A stretch of DNA of 64,000 nt from Alphaproteobacteria bacterium (GCA_009377445.1 WHUA01000008.1:114909-178908); one strand, 5' to 3'. Positions 41,959 through 50,702 are shown, counted from the stretch's first letter. Numbers and translations are program-made. The notes: generated by a model not told the origin, from the letters alone.

Positions 41959-42942
41959 TCAGCCGCGCTTCAGCACTTCCTTGTTGATGACGTAGTCGGG
42001 GTTGAGGCGCCCATCGATGGCGTCGAGCACGTTCTGCGCGCACACCAAGCCGCCGCGCTCCACGGCTTCCCGGCTCGCGCCGCCCATGTGCGGCGTCATC
42101 AGGACGTTATCCAGCTTGAAAAGCGGATTGTCCGGCTCGGGCGGCTCCTTCCCCATGACGTCGAGACCGGCGGCGCGGATCACCCCGCCCTTCAGGGCCT
42201 CGATCAGCGCCGGCTCGTCCACAATGCGTCCGCGCGCGCAGTTGATCAGGATCGCGCTCCTCTTCATGCGCCGCAGCTCGTCCCGGCTGATCATGTGCTG
42301 CGTCTCGGGCGTGAGAGGTGTGTGCAGGGTGAGGTAGTCGATCTCCGGCAGCACCGAGCGGAAATCGGCGACCGGCGTGCAGCCCGTGTCTTCGATGCGC
42401 TTCTGGTCGATGTAGGGGTCGCAGACCAGCACATCCATCTCGAAGGCGCGGCAGCGCGCGGCGACGCGCGTGCCGACACGCCCGAAGCCGACGATCAGCA
42501 CCTTCTTCTGCCAGACCTCGGTCATATGGGAGGTCAGGCGATAGGCCCAGTTGTCGGCGCGGATGGCGCGGTCGTGCTGCACCGCCTGCTTCGTCGCTTC
42601 GAGCATGAGGCAAAGGGTCAGCTCGGCGACATTGACCGCATTCGCCTCCCCGACGACGGTCAGCGCCGCGCCGCGCTCGTTCATCGCCGGGATGTCGACG
42701 TTGTCGTAGCCGACCCCGAGGCGCGAGATGACTTTCAGCTTCTCGGCGCCGCGGATCATGTCGGCGCTGATCTTGGCGCCCCGCAACGTCATGCCGGAGG
42801 CGTCCCGCATCAGCTTCCCGAGGTTGTCGTCCGCAACGTCGAGGACGACCGTGGCGTCGACATCTTCCCGCGCTTCGAAGAGCGCCATGGCCGAAGCGGG
42901 AAGCTTGCCCACGACGAGGACTTTGTGCTGGTTCTTGCTCAT
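41959..42942 (-). CDS. D-isomer-specific 2-hydroxyacid dehydrogenase
   Basis: 327 residues from ATG 42942 behind GGGGGAGAG. The NAD domain has KVLIVGFGRVGTRVAARCRA, the catalytic Arg lies in NCARGRIVDEPALIEALKGG and the catalytic Glu-His pair in EPPEPDNPLFKL and NVLMTPHMGG. Members reduce 2-oxoacids to D-2-hydroxyacids (phosphoglycerate, glycerate, lactate and others). No C-terminal ACT domain is present, so it is not a typical SerA. Coupled to an HpcH/HpaI aldolase, it may act upstream or downstream of that enzyme in one catabolic path. Divergent from the RraA-like gene. Confidence 0.92.
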   Translation of the reverse strand: MSKNQHKVLVVGKLPASAMALFEAREDVDATVVLDVADDNLGKLMRDASGMTLRGAKISADMIRGAEKLKVISRLGVGYDNVDIPAMNERGAALTVVGEANAVNVAELTLCLMLEATKQAVQHDRAIRADNWAYRLTSHMTEVWQKKVLIVGFGRVGTRVAARCRAFEMDVLVCDPYIDQKRIEDTGCTPVADFRSVLPEIDYLTLHTPLTPETQHMISRDELRRMKRSAILINCARGRIVDEPALIEALKGGVIRAAGLDVMGKEPPEPDNPLFKLDNVLMTPHMGGASREAVERGGLVCAQNVLDAIDGRLNPDYVINKEVLKRG

Positions 42943-43063
42943 CTCTCCCCCAAACAGGCTCGACCATCGATAGCAGGATTCCGGGGAGGCGTGCAACGAA
43001 GGGTATCATTTGACGGCGGCCCGCCTCCCGGGTCCAATGCGTCGGAACCGACAGGAGGCGAGA

Positions 43064-43765
43064 ATGCACACGCACGATCCGAAATTGCTCGAAACGCTCC
43101 GCAAATACGATACCCCGACGATCTGCAACGGGCTGGAGATCGTCGTCCCGCAGCGGCGGGCGACCGGCTTCACCACCTCCCACATGGTGTCGTGCAATCC
43201 GAAGCTGCCGCCGATCGTCGGCTATGCGCGGACCGTGACCGTCCGGGCAGTCGAGCCGTCGCCGCTGCCGGCCATGGAACAGAAGGACAAGCGGATCGCC
43301 TACTACGAATACATCGCATCCAAGCCGGGACCGACGATCCCCGTGCTGCAGGACATCGACCCGATCCCGGGCTTCGGCGCGTTCTGGGGCGAAGTGCAGA
43401 CCAATGTCCACAAGGCGCTCGGCTGCCCCGGCGCCGTCACCAACGGCTCGATCCGCGACCTCGACATGCTGGCGGAGGGCTTTCACCTGATCGGCGGGGA
43501 GGTCGGGCCGAGCCACGCCCATATCCACGTCGACGACTTCGGCAAGCAGGTGAACGTGTTCGGCATGTCCGTGAAGCATGGCGACCTGATCCATGCCGAC
43601 CGGCATGGAGCCGTCGTCATCCCTCAGGACGCCGCGGAAGCGCTGCCCGCCGCCATCGCCAAGATCGAGAAGAAAGAGCGCTTCATCCTGGAGGCCGCGC
43701 GCGGCCCCAACTTCACTGTGGATGCGCTGCGCAAGGCGATGGCCGCCGGCGACGACATTCATTAG
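43064..43765 (+). CDS. RraA-family (4-hydroxy-4-methyl-2-oxoglutarate/oxaloacetate) aldolase-like protein
   Basis: 233 residues from ATG 43064 behind AGGAGG. KYDTPTICNGLEIVVPQRR, the aldolase signature CPGAVTNGSIRDLDMLAEGF with Arg-Asp, HAHIHVDDFGKQVNVFGMSV and GDLIHADRHGAVVIPQDAAE match RraA/HMG aldolase proteins. These metal-dependent enzymes split 4-hydroxy-4-methyl-2-oxoglutarate or decarboxylate oxaloacetate. The divergent HpcH/HpaI aldolase plus 2-hydroxyacid dehydrogenase operon lies 121 bp away, a likely shared control region. Convergent with the APH/ATPase fusion gene. Confidence 0.88.
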   Translation: MHTHDPKLLETLRKYDTPTICNGLEIVVPQRRATGFTTSHMVSCNPKLPPIVGYARTVTVRAVEPSPLPAMEQKDKRIAYYEYIASKPGPTIPVLQDIDPIPGFGAFWGEVQTNVHKALGCPGAVTNGSIRDLDMLAEGFHLIGGEVGPSHAHIHVDDFGKQVNVFGMSVKHGDLIHADRHGAVVIPQDAAEALPAAIAKIEKKERFILEAARGPNFTVDALRKAMAAGDDIH

Positions 43766-43780
43766 GAGGAGTCGGTAGGG

Positions 43781-45382
43781 CTACAGGCACTCGATCCCGG
43801 CTTCCGAAAGCCAGCGAGCGGCCGCTTCGCGCAGCGGGGTCAGCCCGCCATCGGCATCGAGGACGGGCCAGTCGGCGACGGTTTCGGCGCCGCGCCGCTG
43901 GGCGCGGCCGACTTCGACGGTCGCATCCGACGCATCGAGCAGCCGGCCGGCGAGCCGGGCCTCCTGGGTTGCCGCCCCGACCTCGAGCCAGACGCCGGCG
44001 AAAGGCGCGCCGGCCGCCTCGGCGACGCGGCGGATCGCCGAACGCTCGCCCTCGTTCCGGAAGACGCCGTCGGCTATGACGCTGCACCCCGTGGCAAGGG
44101 CGGCGCCGGCCAATGCCTCGATCCTGCGGTAGACGCGCCGGCTCTGCTCGCGCGTGTAGGCTTCCTGCGGCAGGCGGTGAAACAGGTCGACGCCGAAAAG
44201 CTGCTTGCGGAGCACGTCGGAGCGGATGACGATTGCGCCGGGCGCGCCGCCGATGCCCGGCGCGAGTGCATGCGCCAGCGTGGTCTTGCCGCTTCCCGAC
44301 AAGCCCCCGACGGCGACCAGGCAAGGCTCGGCGGGCTCCGACAATCGCATTGCCAGTTCCAGGTAGCTCGCCGCATCCTTGCGGTCGCGATCGGCGGCCG
44401 CCTTTCGCTGCGCCGCTGCCGCAGCCGCCGCGACATGCGCTCGGATCACCGCCCTGACGCACAGGTAGAGCCGCAGGGCGGCGAGCCCGCCGTAATCAGC
44501 GGTTCGCGCGAGATAGCGGTTGATCGCGACGTTCGCCTGCCGCCGCAGCCCCCGATGCTCCAGGTCCATCAGCAGGAAGGCCAGATCGTACATCACGTCG
44601 ATCACGGCCAGCCGGTCGTCGAACTCGATGCAGTCGAACAGCGTCGGGCGGCCGCCGGCGAGGCAGATATTACGAAGGTGCAGGTCGCCATGGCACCGGC
44701 GGACGAACCCCGCCCGGGCGCGGGCAGCCAGCGCACCACCGGCGGCGCGGAGCATATCAGCGCAACGCCGGCCTATCCGTTCGATTTCCTCTCGGCGGAA
44801 GGGCTTGCCGATCCCGTTTTGCAGGCTGGCGGCATTTCCTTCGACGACGGCCTGCATCGAAGCGCGGAAATCGACCCCCGTTTTCCTTTCGGCTTGATCA
44901 TGGAAAGCCGCAATCTCGTCGGCGAGCGATTCCATCAGCCCGGCATCGAGGCCGTCCCGCTGGGCCAGCCGATCGAACAGGGTGTCCTGATCGAACCGCC
45001 GCATCACCACCGTCCAGTCCAGAGCCTTCCCCTCGCCCCCGAGGACCAGCCCGCCGCCGGGCTCGAGCGTCACCGGAAGGACCGCGCGGTATATCTCCGG
45101 CGCGGTACGGCGGTTCAAACGCAGCTCCGCCTCGCAGGCGGCCCGCCGCTTCTCGACTGTCGAGAAATCCATGTATGGGAACCAGACTGCCCGCTTCATC
45201 TTGATCGCGCGCTCGCCCGCAATAAAGACGTAGGCTCCATGGGTCTCGACTACCTCGACCGGATGGCCGCCATGTGTGGAAGGATCGGACAAAAACGCGA
45301 TCGCAGCGGTCTGGTCTTCGGCGACGGCGCCGGGCTGGCGCGGCCCGGTCTCGGGATTGCCGCTGTTCGGGTCCATTTGCAT
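43781..45382 (-). CDS. Fused aminoglycoside-phosphotransferase-like kinase and P-loop ATPase
   Basis: About 533 residues from ATG 45382; ATG 45376 has a better-spaced GGGGAAG and is equally possible, and an upstream ATG at 45505 is not supported. The N-terminal 330 residues are APH-like, with RRCHGDLHLRNICL and LFDCIEFDDRLAVIDVMYDL. The C-terminal 190 residues are a P-loop kinase with Walker A GGLSGSGKTTLAHAL and DGVFRNEGERSAI, resembling zeta-toxin or shikimate-kinase-like nucleotide kinases. This architecture is a known family with unknown substrate. Convergent with the RraA-like gene, divergent from aapJ. Confidence 0.88.
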   Translation of the reverse strand: MQMDPNSGNPETGPRQPGAVAEDQTAAIAFLSDPSTHGGHPVEVVETHGAYVFIAGERAIKMKRAVWFPYMDFSTVEKRRAACEAELRLNRRTAPEIYRAVLPVTLEPGGGLVLGGEGKALDWTVVMRRFDQDTLFDRLAQRDGLDAGLMESLADEIAAFHDQAERKTGVDFRASMQAVVEGNAASLQNGIGKPFRREEIERIGRRCADMLRAAGGALAARARAGFVRRCHGDLHLRNICLAGGRPTLFDCIEFDDRLAVIDVMYDLAFLLMDLEHRGLRRQANVAINRYLARTADYGGLAALRLYLCVRAVIRAHVAAAAAAAQRKAAADRDRKDAASYLELAMRLSEPAEPCLVAVGGLSGSGKTTLAHALAPGIGGAPGAIVIRSDVLRKQLFGVDLFHRLPQEAYTREQSRRVYRRIEALAGAALATGCSVIADGVFRNEGERSAIRRVAEAAGAPFAGVWLEVGAATQEARLAGRLLDASDATVEVGRAQRRGAETVADWPVLDADGGLTPLREAAARWLSEAGIECL

Positions 45383-45564
45383 AGCTTCCCCGGGACCGGC
45401 CGCCGGATCAATGCGGCAAATCAATCGCCGGCTTAACTTTGCGTTGCACTTTATGGACACAATGAAGCCGAGCCGAGAATTTGTGCGAGCCGATGGCGTC
45501 ACCATGCCGCTGCACTGTTGTTACCCGCGCAGATGACCGCTACCATCGCCCGAAAGTTCGAATA

Positions 45565-45586
45565 ATCGAGCGCAGCGGCGCTCGAT
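45565..45586 (+). promoter_or_regulatory. 9-bp perfect hairpin in the aapJ leader
   Basis: ATCGAGCGC-AGCG-GCGCTCGAT lies 35 bp before the aapJ start. It may be a leader structure or an operator. No regulator can be named. Confidence 0.45.
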
Positions 45587-45620
45587 GGGGAGAGCCTATC
45601 TACACAGGGGAGAATCTCGA

Positions 45621-46652
45621 ATGAAGTTTTGGAAATTCGTTGCGTTGGCCGCATCGGTGAGCTTCGTCCATCAAGCGGCGCCTGCCGCCGCCGACGACGG
45701 CCCGACCTTGAAAGCGGTCAAGGAACGCGGCCACGTGATCTGCGGCGTGAACCCGGCGCGCTACGGCTTCGCCGCGGCGGACAGCAAGGGCAAATGGCAA
45801 GGCCTCGACGTGGATTTCTGCCGCGCAGTGGCGGCCGCCGTATTCGGTGACGCCGAGAAGGTGAAATTCGCCCCCCTGAGCGCCGTCCAGCGCTTCCCCG
45901 CCCTGCAGTCCGGCGAAGTGGATATGCTGTCGCGCACCACGACGATCACACTGACCCGCGACGCGGCGCTCGGCTTCAATTTCACGCAGCCGACCTTCTA
46001 CACCGGGACCGGGTTCATGGTCTGGAAGGACTCGAAGGTCACCAAGGTCACCGAGCTCGATGGCGCCAGCATCTGCGTCCTCCCCGGCAGCACGACGGAA
46101 AAGAACATCGCCGCGCTGTTCAAGGCGAAGGGCATGAAGTACACGCCCGTGGTCATCGAGAACCCGAAGGAACTGGTCGGCTCCTACATGGCGCGTCGCT
46201 GCGATGTGCTGTCGATGGATCAGGCCGGCCTGCCCGGACACAAGAAGTTCGATTCCAAGAGCCCCGACGATCACGTGATCCTGGACGGCGTCTTCTCGAA
46301 GGAGCCGCTCGCCATCGCCGTCAGACATGGCGACGATCAGTGGTACGACATCACGAAGTGGGCGGTGAACGCCACCTTCGACGCCGAGGAGGATGGCGTC
46401 AATCAGGCCAACGTCGACAAGATGCTCGAGTCGAGCGACCCGAACGTGCAACGTCTGCTCGGCAAGTCCGGCGACCTCGGCAAGAAGCTCGGCCTCGACG
46501 CCAAGTGGGCCTACAACATCATAAAGCAGGTCGGCAACTACAAGGACATCTACGACCGCAGCTTCGGCGAGAAGTCGCCGTTCAAGCTGCCGAGGGGCCT
46601 GAACGCCTTGTGGAAAGACGGCGGCCTCATCTACGGCTACCCGATAAAGTAG
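45621..46652 (+). CDS. aapJ: General L-amino acid ABC transporter, periplasmic binding protein
   Basis: 343 residues. The signal peptide ends after residue 23 (HQAAPAAA/DDGP). TLKAVKERGHVICGVNPARY is the AapJ start, DVDFCRAVAAAVFGD and VDMLSRTTTITLTRDAALGF with the substrate arginines follow, then DGASICVLPGSTTEKNIA. AapJ binds many L-amino acids for AapQMP. GGGGAGAA lies upstream of the ATG. A 13-bp hairpin follows the stop, and the membrane genes follow. The long form (about 340) distinguishes it from shorter polar amino-acid binding proteins. Confidence 0.93.
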   Translation: MKFWKFVALAASVSFVHQAAPAAADDGPTLKAVKERGHVICGVNPARYGFAAADSKGKWQGLDVDFCRAVAAAVFGDAEKVKFAPLSAVQRFPALQSGEVDMLSRTTTITLTRDAALGFNFTQPTFYTGTGFMVWKDSKVTKVTELDGASICVLPGSTTEKNIAALFKAKGMKYTPVVIENPKELVGSYMARRCDVLSMDQAGLPGHKKFDSKSPDDHVILDGVFSKEPLAIAVRHGDDQWYDITKWAVNATFDAEEDGVNQANVDKMLESSDPNVQRLLGKSGDLGKKLGLDAKWAYNIIKQVGNYKDIYDRSFGEKSPFKLPRGLNALWKDGGLIYGYPIK

Positions 46653-46665
46653 GCATGCCGGGCGG

Positions 46666-46695
46666 GCCGCCGCCGGATCCGAATCCGGCGGCGGC
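46666..46695 (+). promoter_or_regulatory. 13-bp perfect hairpin between aapJ and aapQ
   Basis: GCCGCCGCCGGAT at 46666-46678 pairs with ATCCGGCGGCGGC at 46683-46695, loop CCGA, with no T-run. It lies 13 bases after the aapJ stop and parallels the tctC-tctB hairpin. It probably stabilises or terminates part of the aapJ mRNA. Confidence 0.7.
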
Positions 46696-46773
46696 GGCGG
46701 CCTGCTTAGAACGGCACCGTTCCACTGCATGCAACCGGAACGCCGGACGTATGCCTTTGCGGTCACGGAATGC

Positions 46774-47952
46774 ATGGCGGCACTTGAAGCTTCACGCAAG
46801 AGCGACACATCGATCCTGAATAGCCTCGCCTTCCGGGGCGTGGTCTATCAGGTTCTGCTCGCCTCGGGCGTAATCCTGCTCGGGTGGTATCTCTATCACA
46901 ACGCGCATCTGAACCTCGAGCGCCAGGGCATCGCGACGGGCTTCGACTTTATCGGGGAAAGAGCCGGGTTCAGCATCGGCGAGTCCCTCATCCCCTTCGA
47001 CTCGGCGCAATCCTACGGCCGCGCCCTCCTCGTCGGCATCCTCAATACGCTGTACGTAGCGGCATTCGGCGTCGTGCTGGCGACGATCCTCGGCGTCACC
47101 ATGGGCATCGCGCGGGTGTCCAGCAACTGGCTGATCTCCAAGCTGGCATCCGGCTACGTCGAGGCCTGCCGCAACGTGCCGGTCGTCCTGCACGTGATCT
47201 TCTGGGCCTCGGTGATCCGGGCGTTGCCGCCGCCGCGCGAGGCGCTCAACCCCTTCGACGGCGTGTTCATCACCAACCGCGGCGTCATATATCCCCTGCC
47301 GGTGGAGAACGCGATCTATCCGTGGATGGGCTTGGCGCTTCTCGTCGGTATCGCCGGGGCGGTCCTGTTCGCCCGCTGGGCGGGCCGGCGGCGCGAGCTT
47401 ACCGGCCGCAATGTGTCGACCTTCTGGCCCGGTCTCGGCATCATCCTCGGGCTTCCCCTGCTCGTCTGGCTTGCAGGCGGGGCGCCGCTCGAATGGAGCG
47501 TGCCCGCGCTGCGCGGCTTCAACTTCCAGGGCGGCACCTCGCTGACGCCGGAGTTTGTCGGCCTTCTCGTCGGCATCACCGTCTATACCGGCGCCTTCAT
47601 CGCCGAGATCGTCCGCGCCGGCATCCAGTCGGTGCCGCACGGCCAGGTCGAGGCCGCGCGGGCCGTTGGCCTTCGCCCCGGCCTCGTGATGCGGCTGGTG
47701 ATCCTGCCGCAGGCGCTGCGCGTCATCGTTCCGCCGACGACGAGCCAGTATCTCAGCCTCACGAAGAACAGCTCGCTCGGTGTCCTAATCGGCTACCCGG
47801 ACCTCGTCAATGTGGGCAACACCACGCTCAACCAGACCGGCCAGGCGCTCGAGGCGATCTCGATCATGATGGCGGTCTATCTCATGATCAGCCTTTCGAT
47901 CTCGATCTTCATGAATTTCTACAATCGCCTCGTCGCGATCCGGGAGCGATAG
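46774..47952 (+). CDS. aapQ: General L-amino acid ABC transporter permease
   Basis: 392 residues from ATG 46774 (ATG 46729 would add 15 weak residues). Membrane helices are visible at FRGVVYQVLLASGVILLGWY, TLYVAAFGVVLATILGVTMG, and later segments. The EAA-like loop appears in VPHGQVEAARAVGLRPGLVM. LPQALRVIVPPTTSQYLSLT follows. It forms the pore with AapM. The next gene starts 3 bases after its stop, typical of a tightly coupled operon. Confidence 0.92.
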   Translation: MAALEASRKSDTSILNSLAFRGVVYQVLLASGVILLGWYLYHNAHLNLERQGIATGFDFIGERAGFSIGESLIPFDSAQSYGRALLVGILNTLYVAAFGVVLATILGVTMGIARVSSNWLISKLASGYVEACRNVPVVLHVIFWASVIRALPPPREALNPFDGVFITNRGVIYPLPVENAIYPWMGLALLVGIAGAVLFARWAGRRRELTGRNVSTFWPGLGIILGLPLLVWLAGGAPLEWSVPALRGFNFQGGTSLTPEFVGLLVGITVYTGAFIAEIVRAGIQSVPHGQVEAARAVGLRPGLVMRLVILPQALRVIVPPTTSQYLSLTKNSSLGVLIGYPDLVNVGNTTLNQTGQALEAISIMMAVYLMISLSISIFMNFYNRLVAIRER

Positions 47953-47955
47953 CGC

Positions 47956-49098
47956 ATGACCGAGATCATCGCGCCCACCGGCGATACCGCGGCGCTCGCT
48001 CCCGTCCGGAAGGCCGCGAGAGAGAGCGAGCCGCCGCCGACGGAGAAGATCGGCGCGCTACGCTGGCTGCGGCGCAACCTGTTCAACAGCCCGCTGAACT
48101 CGGCGCTGACGATCGTCGCGTTCGTGCTGGTCGCCTATTGGGGCGTATCCTTCGTCGAATGGGGCATCCTGGACGCCGTCTGGTACACGACGGACCACAA
48201 TGTCTGCCGCCAGGCCGCGGGCGCCTGCTGGGCGGTCATCGCCGAGAAACACCGGCCGATGCTCTTCGGCGTCTATCCTTACGACGAGCATTGGCGGCTG
48301 ATCGTCGCCCTGGTGGTCTATCTCGCGACGGTCACCCTGACGCTGACGCCTTACTGCTGGAAACGCAGCATCCTGATCCCGTTGTGGATCGCCGCGCTCG
48401 CGGTGATGGGCACGATGCTGTGGGGCGGCGTGTTCGGCCTGACCTACGTCGATTCCGGGCAGTGGGGCGGCTTGCCGCTGACCATGGTGCTGTTCACCGG
48501 CACGGTGGTCGTGGGCTTTCCGATCTCCATCCTGCTTGCGCTCGGCCGCCGGTCGCGCCTTCCCGCCGTCAAGGCGATCAGCGTCACCCTCATCGAATCG
48601 ATGCGGGGCGTGCCGCTGATCACCATCCTGTTTTTCGCGGTCAACGTCTTTCCGCTGTTCCTTCCCGAAGGCATGGAAATCGACAAGATGCTGCGGGTCG
48701 TCGTCGGCATGGCGATCTTCTTCGCCTGCTATCAGGCGGAGGTCATCCGTGGCGGATTGCAGGCGATCCCGCGCGGCCAGTACGAGGCGGCGGAGGCGCT
48801 CGGCCTCGGCTACTGGCGCATGACCTACAAGATCGTCCTGCCGCAGGCGCTGCGCATCTGCCTTCCCGGCATCGTCAACCACATCATCGCGGCGCTGAAG
48901 AACACATCATTCGTTCTCATCATCGGGCTGTTCGACATTCTCACCGCGACGACCGCGGTCATGCAGGACCCGCTGTGGCGGCGCTTCTTCGTCGAGGCCT
49001 ACCTGTTCGTCGCCGCTGTCTATTTCATCTTCTGCTTCGCGCTGTCGAAATACAGCCAGCAAGTCGAGCGATGGCTCAACGAAGGCCGCCGGTTCTAA
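47956..49098 (+). CDS. aapM: General L-amino acid ABC transporter permease
   Basis: 380 residues. After a hydrophilic N-terminus come helices around [40 protein letters not shown], and the permease domain [20 protein letters not shown]. The coupling loop lies at [20 protein letters not shown], followed by [20 protein letters not shown]. It is the second channel subunit. It starts 3 bp after aapQ and precedes aapP by 13 bp. Confidence 0.92.
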   Translation: MTEIIAPTGDTAALAPVRKAARESEPPPTEKIGALRWLRRNLFNSPLNSALTIVAFVLVAYWGVSFVEWGILDAVWYTTDHNVCRQAAGACWAVIAEKHRPMLFGVYPYDEHWRLIVALVVYLATVTLTLTPYCWKRSILIPLWIAALAVMGTMLWGGVFGLTYVDSGQWGGLPLTMVLFTGTVVVGFPISILLALGRRSRLPAVKAISVTLIESMRGVPLITILFFAVNVFPLFLPEGMEIDKMLRVVVGMAIFFACYQAEVIRGGLQAIPRGQYEAAEALGLGYWRMTYKIVLPQALRICLPGIVNHIIAALKNTSFVLIIGLFDILTATTAVMQDPLWRRFFVEAYLFVAAVYFIFCFALSKYSQQVERWLNEGRRF

Positions 49099-49111
49099 TG
49101 GAGCGCAAACC

Positions 49112-49885
49112 ATGACCAGACAATCCGCCGCGCGGAAGCCAGAAACAACGGAGGCCGTCATCCGGCTCTCTGACGTCAACAAGTGGTATGGCGAGTTTCA
49201 GGCGCTCAAGGACATCAACCTGACGATCAAGCGGGGCGAGCGCGTGGTTGTCTGCGGGCCGTCCGGGTCCGGCAAGTCGACCATGATCCGCTGCATCAAC
49301 CGCCTGGAAGAGCACCAGCGAGGGACGATCGTCGTCGACGGCATCGAGCTCACCGACAATCTGAAGAACATCGAGGCCATCCGCAGCGAGGTCGGCATGG
49401 TCTTTCAGTCGTTCAACCTGTTCCCGCATCTCCGGGTCATCGACAACCTGACGCTCGCGCCGATGTGGGTGCGCAAGATGCCGAAGAAGGAAGCCGAGAC
49501 GCTGGCGATGGAATACCTCGAGCGCGTCCGCATCCCGGAGCAGGCCTACAAGTTCCCGGGCCAGCTTTCCGGTGGCCAGCAGCAACGCGTCGCCATCGCC
49601 CGGGCGCTCTGCATGCAGCCGAAGATCATGCTGTTCGATGAGCCGACCTCGGCGCTCGACCCGGAAATGATCAAGGAAGTGCTCGACGTGATGATCGAGC
49701 TGGCGGAGAGCGGCATGACGATGATCGTCGTCACCCACGAGATGGGCTTCGCCAAGACCGTCGCCGACACGATGGTCTTCATGGACGCCGGCGAGATCGT
49801 GGAGGTCGCCCCGCCCAGCATCTTCTTCGAAGCACCCAAGAGCGACCGGACCAAGCTGTTCCTGAGCCAGATCCTGACGCATTGA
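49112..49885 (+). CDS. aapP: General L-amino acid ABC transporter ATP-binding protein
   Basis: 257 residues. Walker A is [20 protein letters not shown], the Q-loop is [17 protein letters not shown], the ABC signature is [15 protein letters not shown], Walker B is [15 protein letters not shown] and the switch histidine is [28 protein letters not shown] precedes the ATG. It hydrolyses ATP to drive AapJQM transport at the inner membrane. It is the last gene of the aap operon. The operon ends at a clear terminator at 50025-50052. Confidence 0.95.
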   Translation: MTRQSAARKPETTEAVIRLSDVNKWYGEFQALKDINLTIKRGERVVVCGPSGSGKSTMIRCINRLEEHQRGTIVVDGIELTDNLKNIEAIRSEVGMVFQSFNLFPHLRVIDNLTLAPMWVRKMPKKEAETLAMEYLERVRIPEQAYKFPGQLSGGQQQRVAIARALCMQPKIMLFDEPTSALDPEMIKEVLDVMIELAESGMTMIVVTHEMGFAKTVADTMVFMDAGEIVEVAPPSIFFEAPKSDRTKLFLSQILTH

Positions 49886-50024
49886 CCGCCCGCCGATTGG
49901 CAGGGCCAGCCCCCCCAGTGACCGCCGTCATAGCGTCGGTTGCCGTGCCGGGGTACCTATGCCACCGAGTTCTCGCGCACCACGCGAGTTGCTCGGAGAG
50001 TATATCCAATGCGTCTAATACCTT

Positions 50025-50052
50025 GGCCGCGCCGTGGTGCGGCCCTTTTTTT
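50025..50052 (+). terminator. Rho-independent terminator of the aap operon
   Basis: GGCCGC-GCCGTGGT-GCGGCC with a run of eight Ts after it. Confidence 0.85.
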
Positions 50053-50113
50053 GCCTTATTGCACTACTAGCGTGTAATCCGCTGCAATGGGCCGGACGGC
50101 AAACGGCGGGATA

Positions 50114-50129
50114 TTAACGAAGGATTAAC
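50114..50129. promoter_or_regulatory. CtrA-type binding site TTAA-N7-TTAAC
   Basis: TTAACGAAGGATTAAC matches the CtrA consensus exactly. It ends 8 bp before the ATG of a small membrane-protein gene and overlaps its AAGGA ribosome-binding site, so a regulator bound here could block or shape expression. Confidence 0.5.
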
Positions 50130-50137
50130 CCGGAACG

Positions 50138-50344
50138 ATGAACATGAGCGGACCGACGTTTGCGATGCCCCGGGGCTGGGGCGAGGAGAAAGACTCGATG
50201 AGCCTGCGCCTGGTCACTGCCGACCATCGTCCGGAGATGATGGACGCAACGGATGCGGCGCCGGGCGCCGGGGTCGTGATCGGCGTGTTCTGCGGCTCGA
50301 TGTTCTGGATCGGGATCGGCATCGGCTGGGCCCTCTGGGGCTGA
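50138..50344 (+). CDS. Small single-span membrane protein
   Basis: 68 residues. A hydrophilic N-terminus of about 42 residues is followed by one membrane segment, AGVVIGVFCGSMFWIGIGIG, at the C-terminus. I know of no family. Support comes from an upstream ribosome-binding site overlapping a CtrA-type site and from its own terminator 37 bp after the stop. Inner-membrane location with the N-terminus in the cytoplasm is likely. Confidence 0.5.
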   Translation: MNMSGPTFAMPRGWGEEKDSMSLRLVTADHRPEMMDATDAAPGAGVVIGVFCGSMFWIGIGIGWALWG

Positions 50345-50380
50345 AACGCCGCTTCGGGCATCGGAGCGAAGGTTATACGG

Positions 50381-50403
50381 GGCGGCCGCAACGGCCGCCT
50401 TTT
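50381..50403 (+). terminator. Rho-independent terminator of the small membrane-protein gene
   Basis: GGCGGCCG-CAA-CGGCCGCC followed by TTTT. Confidence 0.75.
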
Positions 50404-50417
50404 CCATTTCGGCCGCT

Positions 50418-50652
50418 GGTGGTGTCTCAGTTTGAATTTTGTGCTAGGCTCAATCGAGGTTTCATGAGGACGCGTAAGGTGGGCGCTGGCACGGGAATGA
50501 TTATGGGCGCGGGCGTTGGTATCGTGTTCGCGCCAATTCTTGGACCGTTCGGCATCGTGCTCGGTGCTGGCATCGGGCTGGTCATCGGAACCGCGATCTC
50601 TCGCCACGGATCCCCGGCGGACGATCCCTTCGATTCAAACTGAGGCACTACC
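50418..50652. mobile_element. Miniature inverted-repeat element carrying a glycine-zipper gene
   Basis: Terminal inverted repeats: the left end GGTGGTGTCTCAGTTTGAAT at 50418-50437 and the reverse complement of the right end at 50633-50652 match at 18 of 20 bases. Flanking 8-bp sequences CGGCCGCT (50410-50417) and CGGCCGTT (50653-50660) differ by one base and look like a target duplication. 8-bp duplications are made by IS66 and IS1595 families among others. The element is 235 bp and has no transposase. It encloses the 59-residue gene at 50464-50643. The short, GC-rich duplication could be chance, but the repeats are strong. Confidence 0.7.
50464..50643 (+). CDS. 59-residue glycine-zipper membrane protein inside a mini-element
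   Basis: From ATG 50464 with GAGG five bases upstream. The stretch GAGTGMIMGAGVGIVFAPIL then GPFGIVLGAGIGLVIGTAIS consists of two hydrophobic hairpin arms with repeated GxxxG spacing, so it is probably a glycine-zipper membrane protein able to self-associate. The C-terminus SPADDPFDSN overlaps the right terminal repeat, which supplies the stop codon. Glycine-zipper proteins occur in outer-membrane lipoproteins and toxins. There is no lipobox here, and the role is unknown. A frame opening at 50419 inside the left repeat is less likely. Confidence 0.55.
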   Translation: MRTRKVGAGTGMIMGAGVGIVFAPILGPFGIVLGAGIGLVIGTAISRHGSPADDPFDSN

Positions 50653-50702
50653 CGGCCGTTTGACGGCTTGCGCCCGCCGCTCTTCGGGATAAGCATAGGA
50701 AT

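Noticed and set aside
50419..50463. Earlier start for the mini-element gene inside the left terminal repeat
   Set aside because: The residues come from the repeat and there is no ribosome-binding site; ATG 50464 has GAGG.
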